Assembly (NCBI GenBank): GCA_964570285.1
Contig: CAZMXP010000027.1
Location: 1-64,000 of the forward strand
DNA from: CAZMXP01 sp964570285
Lineage (GTDB): Bacteria > Planctomycetota > PLA2
DNA: 64,000 bases
Reading direction: 5' to 3'
Shown one piece after another: positions 24,085 through 32,180 of this stretch. Each line of letters opens with the position of its first letter. Position 1 is the first letter of the stretch. Both the position numbers and the translations under genes were made by a program. The notes beneath the pieces are model-generated. The model did not search any database. It was not told the origin of the DNA and worked only from the letters and a program-made list of their open reading frames with translations.

Positions 24085-27027
24085 ATGAACACACGCTGGA
24101 CCTTCGTCGCGCTCCTGCTTGCCGGGAGCGTCTCCGTCGCAGCCGACGCGGAGCAGGAGCTGCGGTTCGCACAGGCGCTGGGGGCCCGGGGGCTGACCGC
24201 GATGGCGGACCAGGTGCTCGACCGGCTGATCGCGAGCGGCGGCGAGGAGGGGAAGCGGGCGGGCGAGTATGGCAAGGCGCTGATCCAGAAGCAGCTCGCG
24301 AGCCGCGCCCGCGGGCTCTTCCTGTACGACCTCGACGAGGGTCGTCCCCCGCGCGTGTCGCGCGAGGAGGTGCTGCGGCTCTACGCCGAGGCGAAGCCGA
24401 AGATCGAGGCGTACGTCAGCGGGCGCGCCGAGGCCGGGGAGGCCGCGTTCCTGCTCGCGGAACTGCTGATGGAGTACGCCGAGTTCCTCACCGGCGCCTC
24501 CTATCCCGACGAGATGGTGGCGGAGCGCAAGAAGCTCGTGGACGAGAACAAGGACGCGGCGGCGAAGCTCTTCGAGACCGCCGTCGCCAACTTCGAGAAG
24601 GTCTACCAGGAGGGACGCAAGGCGCTCGGCAAGGACGAGTCCGGCGACCCGACGAACCCGCTCTACGTGCGCACCACGCAGGCCGACCTCTACCGCTCCG
24701 TGGCGAAGTTCCGCTGGGCGCTGATCTACCCCGGCGGCGTCCAGTTCACGCACAAGATGGACACCGCGGAGCTCGAGCTGGACGAGCACTCCAACCGCCA
24801 CTTCAAGGAGCTCTCCGGCGCCTATGCGTACATCTACCTCGGGCGCGCCAACTACGAGAAGGCGATCCGGACCGGCGAGGCCGAAGGGGGCGAGATCGCG
24901 CTCAACTACTTCGGCACGCTCTTCCGCGAGGTTGCCGAGGATCCGACCATTCCCGACACGATGGACGTCATCGGCGAGGCCTTCTACTGGTATTGCAGGA
25001 CCGCCAACGCCCTGGCCATGAAGGAGGGCGCGCTCAAGAAGGCGCAGCCGGTCTACCTCGAGAACAGCATCAAGGCGGGAACGACGCTGAAGCAGACGCT
25101 CAAGCACGGCGTGCGCAGGCCGTGGGCGCTGCTGGCGCTGCTGGAGGTGGGGGACGCCCACGCCGCCCGGGGCAACTTCCAGGCGGCGGTCGAGATCGCG
25201 GGCGAGGTGCTCGCCGCGGCCCGCACGGAGGGGGACAGGCGCGCGACCAAGCGCGCGACGAACAAGCTTACGGAGTGGGTCGGCAGCGTGGCGGGCGCGA
25301 GCGTGCTCGATCCGGGGCTGCTCTTCCAGATCGGGGAGTCGCTCAACGCCCAGGGGCGCCTCGCCAACGCGATCACGTTCTACGAGAAGACCGTCGGCGC
25401 GTGCCGCACCGAGGAGCAGAAGGAGCGGTACAGCCACAGCGCGCGGCTGCGCATCGCGCAGGCCTACCGGCGCGACTCCCGCTTCCTCGCCGGCGCCGAG
25501 GTGGCCTGGAAGCTCGTGGCGGACTACCTCCAGTCGAAGGCGAGCGAGGAGTCCAGCTTCCACACGACCGCGTCGGAGGCGTGCAACACGGCGCGCGCGT
25601 GCTTCAAGGCGATCGCCGATGCGACGAAGCGCCCCGCGGACGAGCAGCGCTACCGCGAAGTCACCGAGACCTTCCGCGCGAAGTTCCCCGATCACCCCGA
25701 CAACAGCGACGCGGCCTTCAGCAACGCGCTCGAGCTGATCAACCGCGGCAAGCTGCAGGAGGCCGCCGAGAATCTCAAGGACATCAATCCCAACTCGCCC
25801 AACTACTGGAGGGCGCAGCGCTCGGTCCCGACCTGCTACCAGAAGCTCGCGCGGGAGCAGCCCGAGAAGGCGGCGGAGTGGAACGAGAAGTTCCTCGAGG
25901 CGTCGCAGACGCTCGCCAAGACCGCGGCGGAGCGCGGCGACGACCCCGCGGCCGTGAAGAGCCGGCAATACGGGAGGCTCTTCACCGTGATCGCGCTGGC
26001 GGAACTCCTGCGTTGGCCCGAGGCCTTGACGGCGGTCGACAAGTACCTCGCCGACTATCCCGACGACTTCCTCTACCGCGGCCTCGAGCTCGACGTGAAG
26101 ATCCACGCGCACCTCGCGGCCGGGGAGATCGAGAAGGCGGAGTCCACGCTCGCGCAGCTGAAGGAGAAGCTGCCGGGCTCCGACTCGCTGATCCGGCGCA
26201 ACAACCAGGATGTCTTCGACGCCCTCCGCAAGGCGTACAAGGAGAGGGAACCGGGTCCCGTGCGCATCGACATGGCGGCCCGCGCCGCGAAGCTGTGGGG
26301 AGAGAGGATGGAGGGCGAGTCGAATCCCTCCGCCGCCTACTCCTGGCTGCTCGGGGATGTGCTGCGCGACGCGCAGCAGTGGCAGGAGGCGGGCGAGGCC
26401 TTCGAGACCGCCGCGAGCAAGGCCGAGGATCCCAACGTGAAGAGCGCCTGGACGCTGCAGGCCGCGGAGATGCGCTTCGAGGCCATCCTGCACGATCCCC
26501 GGATGCCGGGACCGGAGAAGCAGAAGGTGCTCGCGCTCACGCGCGAGAACTACACCGACGTCCTCATCCCCGACAAGGCGCAGCAGGAGCCCCTGCTGAA
26601 GGTACTTTCCACCTACAACGCGTGGCCGAGCAAGGAGATGTGGGAGCAGATCCGGCGCCGTCCCGACGCGCTGTTGACGGCCGCGAAGGTGTTCAAGGAG
26701 TCGAGCCCGGCCGGGCTCGACGGGCGCTGGATCGGCATCCGGCTGCTCAACCACCTGCACAGCTTCACGAAGCCGAACAAGGACCCTTCCAACCCGAAGC
26801 TGGACGAGTTCATCCCGCTCTGGTGGAACGGCACCGAACTGATGCTCGAGCTCTACCTGCAGATCGCCGAGACCGGCGGCGGGCAGATGGCCACGACCGC
26901 CGCCCAGAGCGGTGCGGCCTTCTCGAGCAAGATCCTCTTCGAGAACCCCAACGCCGATGGCCCGGACCGCCTCACACGGCTCAAACAGCTCGACGCGAGC
27001 CTCAAGGCCCGGGTCGGAGGGAGGTAG
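24085..27027 (+). CDS. Exported tetratricopeptide-repeat protein, 980 residues
   Basis: The start is ATG at 24085, which opens directly into a Sec signal peptide (MNTRWTFVALLLAGSVSVAA, cleavage about residue 20); an earlier in-frame TTG at 24013 would bury it. The mature protein is almost wholly helical with TPR-like pairs (YAYIYLGRANYEKAIRTGEA, ALLALLEVGDAHAARGNF, FETAASKAED), rich in Lys, Glu and Ala, with no membrane helix after the signal. It is probably a periplasmic scaffold. The next gene starts 4 nt after the stop, so it forms a unit with the second TPR protein and likely with the ExbB/ExbD genes. No enzyme motif was recognised. Confidence 0.8.
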   Translation: MNTRWTFVALLLAGSVSVAADAEQELRFAQALGARGLTAMADQVLDRLIASGGEEGKRAGEYGKALIQKQLASRARGLFLYDLDEGRPPRVSREEVLRLYAEAKPKIEAYVSGRAEAGEAAFLLAELLMEYAEFLTGASYPDEMVAERKKLVDENKDAAAKLFETAVANFEKVYQEGRKALGKDESGDPTNPLYVRTTQADLYRSVAKFRWALIYPGGVQFTHKMDTAELELDEHSNRHFKELSGAYAYIYLGRANYEKAIRTGEAEGGEIALNYFGTLFREVAEDPTIPDTMDVIGEAFYWYCRTANALAMKEGALKKAQPVYLENSIKAGTTLKQTLKHGVRRPWALLALLEVGDAHAARGNFQAAVEIAGEVLAAARTEGDRRATKRATNKLTEWVGSVAGASVLDPGLLFQIGESLNAQGRLANAITFYEKTVGACRTEEQKERYSHSARLRIAQAYRRDSRFLAGAEVAWKLVADYLQSKASEESSFHTTASEACNTARACFKAIADATKRPADEQRYREVTETFRAKFPDHPDNSDAAFSNALELINRGKLQEAAENLKDINPNSPNYWRAQRSVPTCYQKLAREQPEKAAEWNEKFLEASQTLAKTAAERGDDPAAVKSRQYGRLFTVIALAELLRWPEALTAVDKYLADYPDDFLYRGLELDVKIHAHLAAGEIEKAESTLAQLKEKLPGSDSLIRRNNQDVFDALRKAYKEREPGPVRIDMAARAAKLWGERMEGESNPSAAYSWLLGDVLRDAQQWQEAGEAFETAASKAEDPNVKSAWTLQAAEMRFEAILHDPRMPGPEKQKVLALTRENYTDVLIPDKAQQEPLLKVLSTYNAWPSKEMWEQIRRRPDALLTAAKVFKESSPAGLDGRWIGIRLLNHLHSFTKPNKDPSNPKLDEFIPLWWNGTELMLELYLQIAETGGGQMATTAAQSGAAFSSKILFENPNADGPDRLTRLKQLDASLKARVGGR

Positions 27028-27031
27028 CGCG

Positions 27032-28348
27032 ATGATCCCCAAGACGACACTCCGGGCCGCGACGCTCGCGATGGCGCTGCTGCCGGCGCTGGCGCAGGGC
27101 GCGGAACAGCTCACCTACGCCGAGGAGGACGGGACGATCAAGTCCGTGCAGGTCGAGAGCGTCACGAAGGTGACCGACAAGGAGTGGAAGGGCCTGATCG
27201 ACGTGGGCGGGCGTCGCAAGTCGTTCACCGTGCCCATCCGCCGCATCGTCACCTTCCGCCGCGGGGACGCGAGCGACATCAACCAGTGGTCGAAGCTGCT
27301 CGCGCAGGGGCGGCGCCTCTTCTCGGCGGGGCAACTCGCGACGCAGGGGGTGGTGCCGGGAGCCGAGGAGACCTTCGCGAAGATCGCCTACAGCACCGAG
27401 AAGGGGACGAAGGGCCAGGAGGACACCGAACGCATCGAGACCTGGCACAACATGTACGCGACGCTCTACCTGATCGAGACGCGCCTCGAGATGGGACGCA
27501 AGGGGGACGCCACGAAGCTCGCCGCGGCGCTCGCCACGATCCAGGAGTTCCGGACCCGCACCGAGAACAAGCCGCCGAAGGAGATCCAGGTGCAGGTCGT
27601 CGACCCGAAGGGGGTCCAGAGGGCGCAGAACGTCTGGTGCTGGGGGGAGAACTCCCTCGTCGCCGACGTGGGTCTCCTCGAGGCGCGCGTGCTGGCGGCG
27701 CAGGGACAGGTCGATGCCGCGAAGGGGGTGCTCGACAAGCTGATCGACGAGGCGAAGAAGGGCGCCCTCTCGCCGCAGATCCTCACGGACGCGATCATCC
27801 TGAAGGGCGAGGTCGAAGCCGGCGGCAAGGCGTCCGAGGAGCAGGAGGGAATCTACCGCTCGGCGGGAGTGAACCTCTCGAGCCTCGCCCGCAACCAGCC
27901 CGACCTCTTCGGCAAGAAGGTCCTCTCCCGCGCCTCGAACATGATGCTGCTGCGCGGGGCCGACCTCCTGCTCGCCAGTGCCGAGCAGCAGAAGTCGACC
28001 TACGACCCTCCGCTGGCGCGCTATACCGAACTGCGCCAGACCGAGGGGAAGAGCGACCCCGTGCTCGCGATCGGCGCGACGGCGGGGATCGGCATCTGCC
28101 TGACGGAGAAGGGGCAGGGCGAGGCGGGCTACCGCGCGCTGCTCGAGGTGGTCACGCAGGGCTACGAGCATCCCGAGCAGATGGCGCGGGCCCTCTACTA
28201 CCTCGGCAAGGCGGCACCGGTCTTCGCGAAGGAGATCGATGCACAGGGCGGAGACGGCAGCTTCCTCCGCGCGGAGGCGGCCCGCTGGTGGGCGGATCTT
28301 CGCGAACGTTACCCGACTTCGGACTGGGCAGCGAGGGCCAAGGCCTAG
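27032..28348 (+). CDS. Exported TPR-like protein, 438 residues
   Basis: ATG 27032 is preceded by GGAGGGAGG (27017-27025) and opens into a signal peptide (MIPKTTLRAATLAMALLPAL, then AQGAEQ). Residues about 25-75 form a small beta-rich segment with DG-x-I and VPIRRIVTFRRG, a pattern also seen at the N-terminus of the protein encoded at 56728-58203. The rest is helical with TPR-like pairs (LEARVLAAQGQVDAAKGVLDK, ARALYYLGKAAPVF). It lies between the large TPR gene and exbB, so it may act in the periplasm with the ExbBD motor. No named family was recognised. Confidence 0.75.
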   Translation: MIPKTTLRAATLAMALLPALAQGAEQLTYAEEDGTIKSVQVESVTKVTDKEWKGLIDVGGRRKSFTVPIRRIVTFRRGDASDINQWSKLLAQGRRLFSAGQLATQGVVPGAEETFAKIAYSTEKGTKGQEDTERIETWHNMYATLYLIETRLEMGRKGDATKLAAALATIQEFRTRTENKPPKEIQVQVVDPKGVQRAQNVWCWGENSLVADVGLLEARVLAAQGQVDAAKGVLDKLIDEAKKGALSPQILTDAIILKGEVEAGGKASEEQEGIYRSAGVNLSSLARNQPDLFGKKVLSRASNMMLLRGADLLLASAEQQKSTYDPPLARYTELRQTEGKSDPVLAIGATAGIGICLTEKGQGEAGYRALLEVVTQGYEHPEQMARALYYLGKAAPVFAKEIDAQGGDGSFLRAEAARWWADLRERYPTSDWAARAKA

Positions 28349-28392
28349 TAGAATCTTCCGTCTGCCCGGGGCTCCCCCCCGGACCGACTTCC

Positions 28393-28406
28393 TGAATTCG
28401 AATTCA
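28393..28406. promoter_or_regulatory. Perfect 14-bp palindrome 22 nt upstream of exbB
   Basis: TGAATTCGAATTCA reads the same on both strands and stands out in GC-rich DNA. It lies between the TPR gene and exbB, just before the Shine-Dalgarno AAGGAG (28413-28418). A -10-like TAGAAT (28349-28354) lies 38 nt upstream. A related palindrome follows the last exbD gene. It may be an operator. Confidence 0.45.
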
Positions 28407-28428
28407 ACGCGAAAGGAGTGGGACGCAT

Positions 28429-29142
28429 ATGAAGGCCATGCGCATGGCTTCGCTGATGATGCTCGCGGTGCTGGTCGTGGGGGTCCTCGCGGGCGAGGCT
28501 TGGGCCCAGGAGACCCAGGCCGAAGAGGTGAGCTGGTTCCAGCAGTACATCGGGGCGGGCGGCTGGATCGGCTACGTGATCGTCTTCTGCTCGTTCGTCA
28601 GCGTCGCGCTCAGCATCGAGCACGCCGTCAACATCAAGCGGGACAAGATCGTCCCTCCCCAGCTGATCGACGAGATCGAGGGGATGTTCGAGAACGAGGA
28701 GTACCAGGAGGCGCTCGAGCTCTGCGAGGCGGAGCCGAACTTCCTCACCAACGTGCTCGCGGCCGGCCTGCCCAAGATCAATGCCGGCTTCGACACGATG
28801 AAGGCCGCGATGACCGAGGCCGCCGAGATCGAGGCGATCCGGCTCAGCCAGAAGATCAGCCTCCTCGCCCTGCTCGCGAACCTGGCGCCGATGCTCGGCC
28901 TCTTCGGCACGGTGTCGGGCATGATCGGGGCGTTCGCGACGATCGCCGCGATGGGTTCCGCCGTGACCCCGGCCGACCTCGCGACGGGCGTCGGCCAGGC
29001 GCTCGTGACGACCTTCCTCGGTCTCCTCGTCGCGATCCCGACGATGGTGGCCTTCTTCCTGTTCCGCAACCGCGTCGTGCGCGTCACGATCGAGCTGACC
29101 GGGATCGCCCATGACCTCGTGGAACGTTTCCGCGGCAAATAG
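28429..29142 (+). CDS. exbB: MotA/TolQ/ExbB proton-channel family protein
   Basis: A 237-residue inner-membrane protein with a predicted cleavable signal peptide (about 1-25, ending EAWAQ), then the three-helix ExbB/TolQ fold. The first helix follows GGWIGYVIVF. The cytoplasmic part carries LCEAEPNFLTNVLAAGL and helices 2 and 3 contain APMLGLFGTVSGMIGAF and LGLLVAIPTMVAFFLF, the segments that form the proton path with ExbD. ATG 28429 has AAGGAG at 28413-28418. Two ExbD genes follow at once. The signal peptide is absent from the E. coli proteins but occurs in ExbB homologues of other phyla. Confidence 0.93.
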   Translation: MKAMRMASLMMLAVLVVGVLAGEAWAQETQAEEVSWFQQYIGAGGWIGYVIVFCSFVSVALSIEHAVNIKRDKIVPPQLIDEIEGMFENEEYQEALELCEAEPNFLTNVLAAGLPKINAGFDTMKAAMTEAAEIEAIRLSQKISLLALLANLAPMLGLFGTVSGMIGAFATIAAMGSAVTPADLATGVGQALVTTFLGLLVAIPTMVAFFLFRNRVVRVTIELTGIAHDLVERFRGK

Positions 29143-29184
29143 ACCGGCGCGTCCCCGCGCGAACCCGTCGACCGGGAGTTACGA

Positions 29185-29745
29185 ATGAGCAAATTGTCCG
29201 AGATGTCCCAGGATTCCGGCGAACTCGACATGACGCCGATGATCGACATCGTCTTCAACCTCCTGATCTTCTTCCTCGTGGTGAGCGACCTCAACCAGAA
29301 GGACCTCGCCGAACTGACCCTTCCCATCGCCTACATGGCGCTGGAGGACAAGGGGAACGATCCCGATGACCGCGTGATCCTCAACGTGGACAACCGCGGC
29401 CAGATCCTCTTCCGCGGCCAGCGGAAGAACCTCGACGAGCTCGGCACGATCCTCGACCAGGCCGTGCGCGTCTACAACATCAAGACCAAGGGCGAGGGGT
29501 TCGTCGAGGTCGCCCCCGGCGCCAAGGCGAGCAAGCTCTTCGTGCTGCTCAGGGCCGACAAGGACACCCCCTGGCAGCATGTGCAGTACCTCATGACGAT
29601 CATGGCGGAGCGCAAGCTCTACAAGTGCCAGTTTGCCTGCTCGAAATTCATCGGGAAGGGCTATGGCAAGGAGGAGGGCCTGAAGGAGGCGCGCATGATC
29701 GGCGGCATCACCCAGGACGAGTGGAAAGCCCAGGGAGGTCAGTAG
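29185..29745 (+). CDS. exbD: ExbD/TolR family protein, first copy
   Basis: A 186-residue protein with a short cytoplasmic N-terminus and one membrane helix carrying the essential Asp (ELDMTPMIDIVFNLLIFFLV), followed by a periplasmic domain of about 150 residues with LYVLLRAD-like strands (KLFVLLRADKDTPW and VQYLMTIMAERKLYKCQF). In ExbBD/TolQR motors this Asp carries protons and the periplasmic part transmits motion. GGGAG precedes ATG 29185. It is longer than the usual 140 residues. The second copy follows after 2 nt. Confidence 0.92.
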   Translation: MSKLSEMSQDSGELDMTPMIDIVFNLLIFFLVVSDLNQKDLAELTLPIAYMALEDKGNDPDDRVILNVDNRGQILFRGQRKNLDELGTILDQAVRVYNIKTKGEGFVEVAPGAKASKLFVLLRADKDTPWQHVQYLMTIMAERKLYKCQFACSKFIGKGYGKEEGLKEARMIGGITQDEWKAQGGQ

Positions 29746-29747
29746 CC

Positions 29748-30323
29748 ATGGCCAGCAAAGCAGCCAGGGAACTCACGAACCAGAAGGCGGCCCTCGAACT
29801 CACGCCGATGATCGACGTGAGCTTCCTGATCCTCATCTTCTTCATGTGCCTGCCGTTCAAGACCCTCGAAGGCAAGCTCCTCGCGTACCTGCCCACCGAC
29901 AAGGGCATCAACCCGATCCCGCAGCCCCCTCCGAACGAGATCATGGTGAGCGTCCACATCATGGCGCGCAACGAGACGCCCCGGAAATGGGGGCCCGACG
30001 GGAGCGAGATCACGGTCCACATGCCCACCAGCGTGATGTACAAGTTCGCCGATCGCGAGACCGACGACTTGAAGCGCGTCGGGCAGTGGATCGCCGACGC
30101 GAAGAAGGCGGCGGCGAGCGGCGGCGGCACCGCCGTCGTCAAGGGCGAGATCAAGGCGGGCCACAAGACCCCGCACAAGTTCGTCGTCGCCGTGCTCAAC
30201 AAGTTCTCGGAGGCGCAACTCGAGAAGGTGGACTTCTACGGCACCGCCATCCCGGGCCCCGAGCTCCGGCGGCTGCCGCTCCTGCCTTACCCCGCGAAGA
30301 ACTATCTGACGACGGGCGACTAG
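29748..30323 (+). CDS. exbD: ExbD/TolR family protein, second copy
   Basis: A 191-residue paralogue of the upstream gene product with the same membrane segment and Asp (LELTPMIDVSFLILIFFMCL). Its periplasmic domain differs, with a Gly/Ala-rich loop (AASGGGTAVVKG) and a Pro-rich end (LRRLPLLPYPAKNY). ATG 29748 comes 2 nt after the previous stop and is preceded by GGGAGG; an earlier in-frame ATG at 29625 is a shadow of the first exbD. Paired, diverged ExbD genes suggest a heteromeric plug in the ExbB pentamer. A palindrome and a terminator-like hairpin follow. Confidence 0.92.
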   Translation: MASKAARELTNQKAALELTPMIDVSFLILIFFMCLPFKTLEGKLLAYLPTDKGINPIPQPPPNEIMVSVHIMARNETPRKWGPDGSEITVHMPTSVMYKFADRETDDLKRVGQWIADAKKAAASGGGTAVVKGEIKAGHKTPHKFVVAVLNKFSEAQLEKVDFYGTAIPGPELRRLPLLPYPAKNYLTTGD

Positions 30324-30324
30324 G

Positions 30325-31941
30325 TTGATTCGAATCAGGGAAAAGGTGGCGATCCTCCGGGATCGCCACTTTTTCGTAAGGCTCCTCGCGGGTCTCGCCG
30401 TCGCGGCGGGGATCTGGTGGGGGCTCGGGGGAGGGGAGCACGCGCGCCCTTCCGTGCTCGTCGTGACGGTGGACACGCTCCGCGCCGATGCGTTCGACGA
30501 TCCCGAGACGCACGCGCTCAGGGCGCTCGCGGCCCGGGGGACGCGCTACCGGAAGGCGCGGACCGTGGCCCCGTTGACGCTGCCGGCGCACATCTCCCTC
30601 TTCACGGGCCTTGCCCCCTGCGAGCACGGCGCGCGCGACAACACCGCGGCACCCCTCCCCCCCAGGGGCGAGCGGAGCTACACGCTGCTCGCCGAGGAGT
30701 TCGCCGACGCGGGATACGCGACCGCGGCCTTCGTCGCCGCAGGCGTGCTGCACGCGCGGTATGGCATCGATGCGGGCTTTTCGACCTTCCGGTCGCCGCC
30801 CGACCCGTCGCCGGGCGATCCGCGCTTCCCCTGCCTCGACGGGGAGGAGCAGGTGGAGCGGCTACGGACGTTCCTCGCCCACCGGCCCGCCGATCGGCCC
30901 TGGTTCGCCTGGGTGCACCTCTGGGAGCCGCACGAGCCCTACGAGAGCTGGGCCGGGGATGGCCGCCGCTCCGGGACGGAGGACGTCGATCCCCCCGCGG
31001 AGCGCTACCGCGGCGAAGTGCGCCGGAGCGACGCGCTGCTGGAGCGGATCCTCTCCCTCGTCGATCCCGAAACGACCCTCGTGCTGTTCACCTCCGACCA
31101 CGGCGAATCCCTTGGCGAGCACGAGGAACCGAGCCATGGCGTGCTCTGCCACGGCGCCACCATGGACATCCCGCTCGTGATCGCCGGACCCGGGATCCCG
31201 GAGGGGCGCGAGATCGAGACCGCCTGCTCCCTCCTCGATGCCGCCCCGACGCTGCGGCGCCTCTGCCGGCTCGCGCCGCGCAGGTCCGACGGCGCCGACC
31301 TCTTCGCGCTGCCCGATGGGCGCATCCTCTGCGGGGAGAGCCTCTATGGCCACCGCCTCTACACGTGGGCGCAGCAGTCGGTCGCGACCGACGGCCGGAT
31401 GACGCTGATCGACGGGGGGCCGAGGCTTGAGCTCTATGATCGCGCCGCCGATCCAGGCGAGCTCTCCCCGCTCCCCGAGCCCCTCACCCATCCCGCCTAT
31501 GAGCCGCTCGACCGGGCGCTCGCCACCTACCGTGCGCGGCGCCCCGGCGACGCCGGGGGGGCGGAGTCCGCGGCCCCCGAGTCCCCCTACGGGTCGATCC
31601 GGCGGCCGGAACGGGACTACCTCCGTCCCGCCGAGAACCGGGCGCTCCCCGATGCGCGGGAGCGCCTTCCCCGGACGATGCCGGTCCTGCAGGCGATGGC
31701 GGCGGCTATCGCGGCCGGGGATCGCGCCCTGGTCGCCCGGCTGATGGAGCCGCTCGAACGGATCGAGGCGGAGGAGTTGGGCAATCCCGCTGCTCCCCTC
31801 GAACGGGGCAGGGCGCTGCTGCTCGTGCTCGGGGATGCGGGGGGGGCCGTGGAGGCGCTGGAGGAGTCGATCCGCCGGGGCTACCGCTCCCAGGATCTGG
31901 AGCGCCTTCTCGAAGCGGCCCGCAAAAAATCCGGGCGGTGA
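30325..31941 (+). CDS. Membrane-anchored sulfatase-fold (alkaline phosphatase superfamily) protein
   Basis: A 538-residue protein with one N-terminal membrane helix (about 16-36) and a sulfatase-type domain: VLVVTVDTLRADAF, the nucleophile region TVAPLTLPAHISLFTG, FAWVHLWEPHEPY and the metal motif LFTSDHGESLGEH. The nucleophile site has Thr85-Leu-Pro-Ala-His instead of Cys/Ser-x-Pro-x-Arg, so formylglycine cannot form and a phospho- or other transfer reaction is more likely than sulfate hydrolysis. The C-terminal 130 residues are helical. The start is uncertain: TTG 30325 keeps the membrane helix but places the terminator hairpin in the coding region; GTG 30454 would give a soluble form. Confidence 0.82.
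   Translation: MIRIREKVAILRDRHFFVRLLAGLAVAAGIWWGLGGGEHARPSVLVVTVDTLRADAFDDPETHALRALAARGTRYRKARTVAPLTLPAHISLFTGLAPCEHGARDNTAAPLPPRGERSYTLLAEEFADAGYATAAFVAAGVLHARYGIDAGFSTFRSPPDPSPGDPRFPCLDGEEQVERLRTFLAHRPADRPWFAWVHLWEPHEPYESWAGDGRRSGTEDVDPPAERYRGEVRRSDALLERILSLVDPETTLVLFTSDHGESLGEHEEPSHGVLCHGATMDIPLVIAGPGIPEGREIETACSLLDAAPTLRRLCRLAPRRSDGADLFALPDGRILCGESLYGHRLYTWAQQSVATDGRMTLIDGGPRLELYDRAADPGELSPLPEPLTHPAYEPLDRALATYRARRPGDAGGAESAAPESPYGSIRRPERDYLRPAENRALPDARERLPRTMPVLQAMAAAIAAGDRALVARLMEPLERIEAEELGNPAAPLERGRALLLVLGDAGGAVEALEESIRRGYRSQDLERLLEAARKKSGR
30326..30337. promoter_or_regulatory. Perfect 12-bp palindrome directly after the second exbD gene
   Basis: TGATTCGAATCA is self-complementary and shares the TTCGAA core with the palindrome at 28393-28406. 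It overlaps the apparent TTG start of the sulfatase-fold gene. Confidence 0.4.
30341..30374 (+). terminator. Intrinsic-terminator-like hairpin, possibly bidirectional
   Basis: AAAAGGTGGCGATC (30341-30354) pairs with GATCGCCACTTTTT (30361-30374) over 14 bp with one G-U pair and a 6-nt loop. The A-run pairs with the T-run, as in bidirectional terminators. It begins 18 nt after the exbD stop but lies inside the apparent 5' coding region of the next gene, where it could act as an attenuator. Confidence 0.75.
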
Positions 31942-31974
31942 CGGATGCGTGACAGCGCGCGGTTGCTCTAGTGC

Positions 31975-32014
31975 CCGGACGTAAGTCCGGCCTATTGAAC
32001 GGCTGGAGCCGTTC
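31975..32014 (+). other. Two adjacent hairpins in the secretin B upstream region
   Basis: CCGGAC-GTAA-GTCCGG (31975-31990, a GNRA loop) is followed by GAACGGCT-GG-AGCCGTTC (31997-32014). They lie in the 239-nt gap between the sulfatase-fold gene and secretin B (31942-32180). The rest of the gap has weaker pairing (CCTGG with CCAGG around 32033-32060), no gene and no clear promoter. They may be a leader RNA or a dispersed repeat. Confidence 0.5.
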
Positions 32015-32180
32015 GGGTAGTCTTCGCGCCTCCTGGTCCGGAGGGTATGGGTCCAGGGCTTCGAGAAGTCAAGTTCGGCAGGGATCGCGCGGGTTGGAAT
32101 CGGGTGGGCCCCGGTCGCCCGGGCGATCTTCCACGCGGCGGATTCTCATGGGAGGGAACCGCCGCAGGAAAGGCCAGAGA

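Noticed and set aside
20720..24172. Minus-strand open frame of 1150 codons opposite secretin A
   Set aside because: It is an antisense shadow made by high GC at third positions. Its product is low-complexity Arg/Leu/Glu/His with no family likeness, whereas the plus strand encodes a clear secretin.
23284..27114. Minus-strand open frame of 1276 codons opposite secretin A and the TPR gene
   Set aside because: It crosses the perfect terminator and promoter region and has a composition typical of antisense frames.
30326..30337. Start codon TTG 30325 as proof of an unusual start
   Set aside because: The TTG lies beside a palindrome and before a terminator hairpin, so I keep it as a tentative start only.
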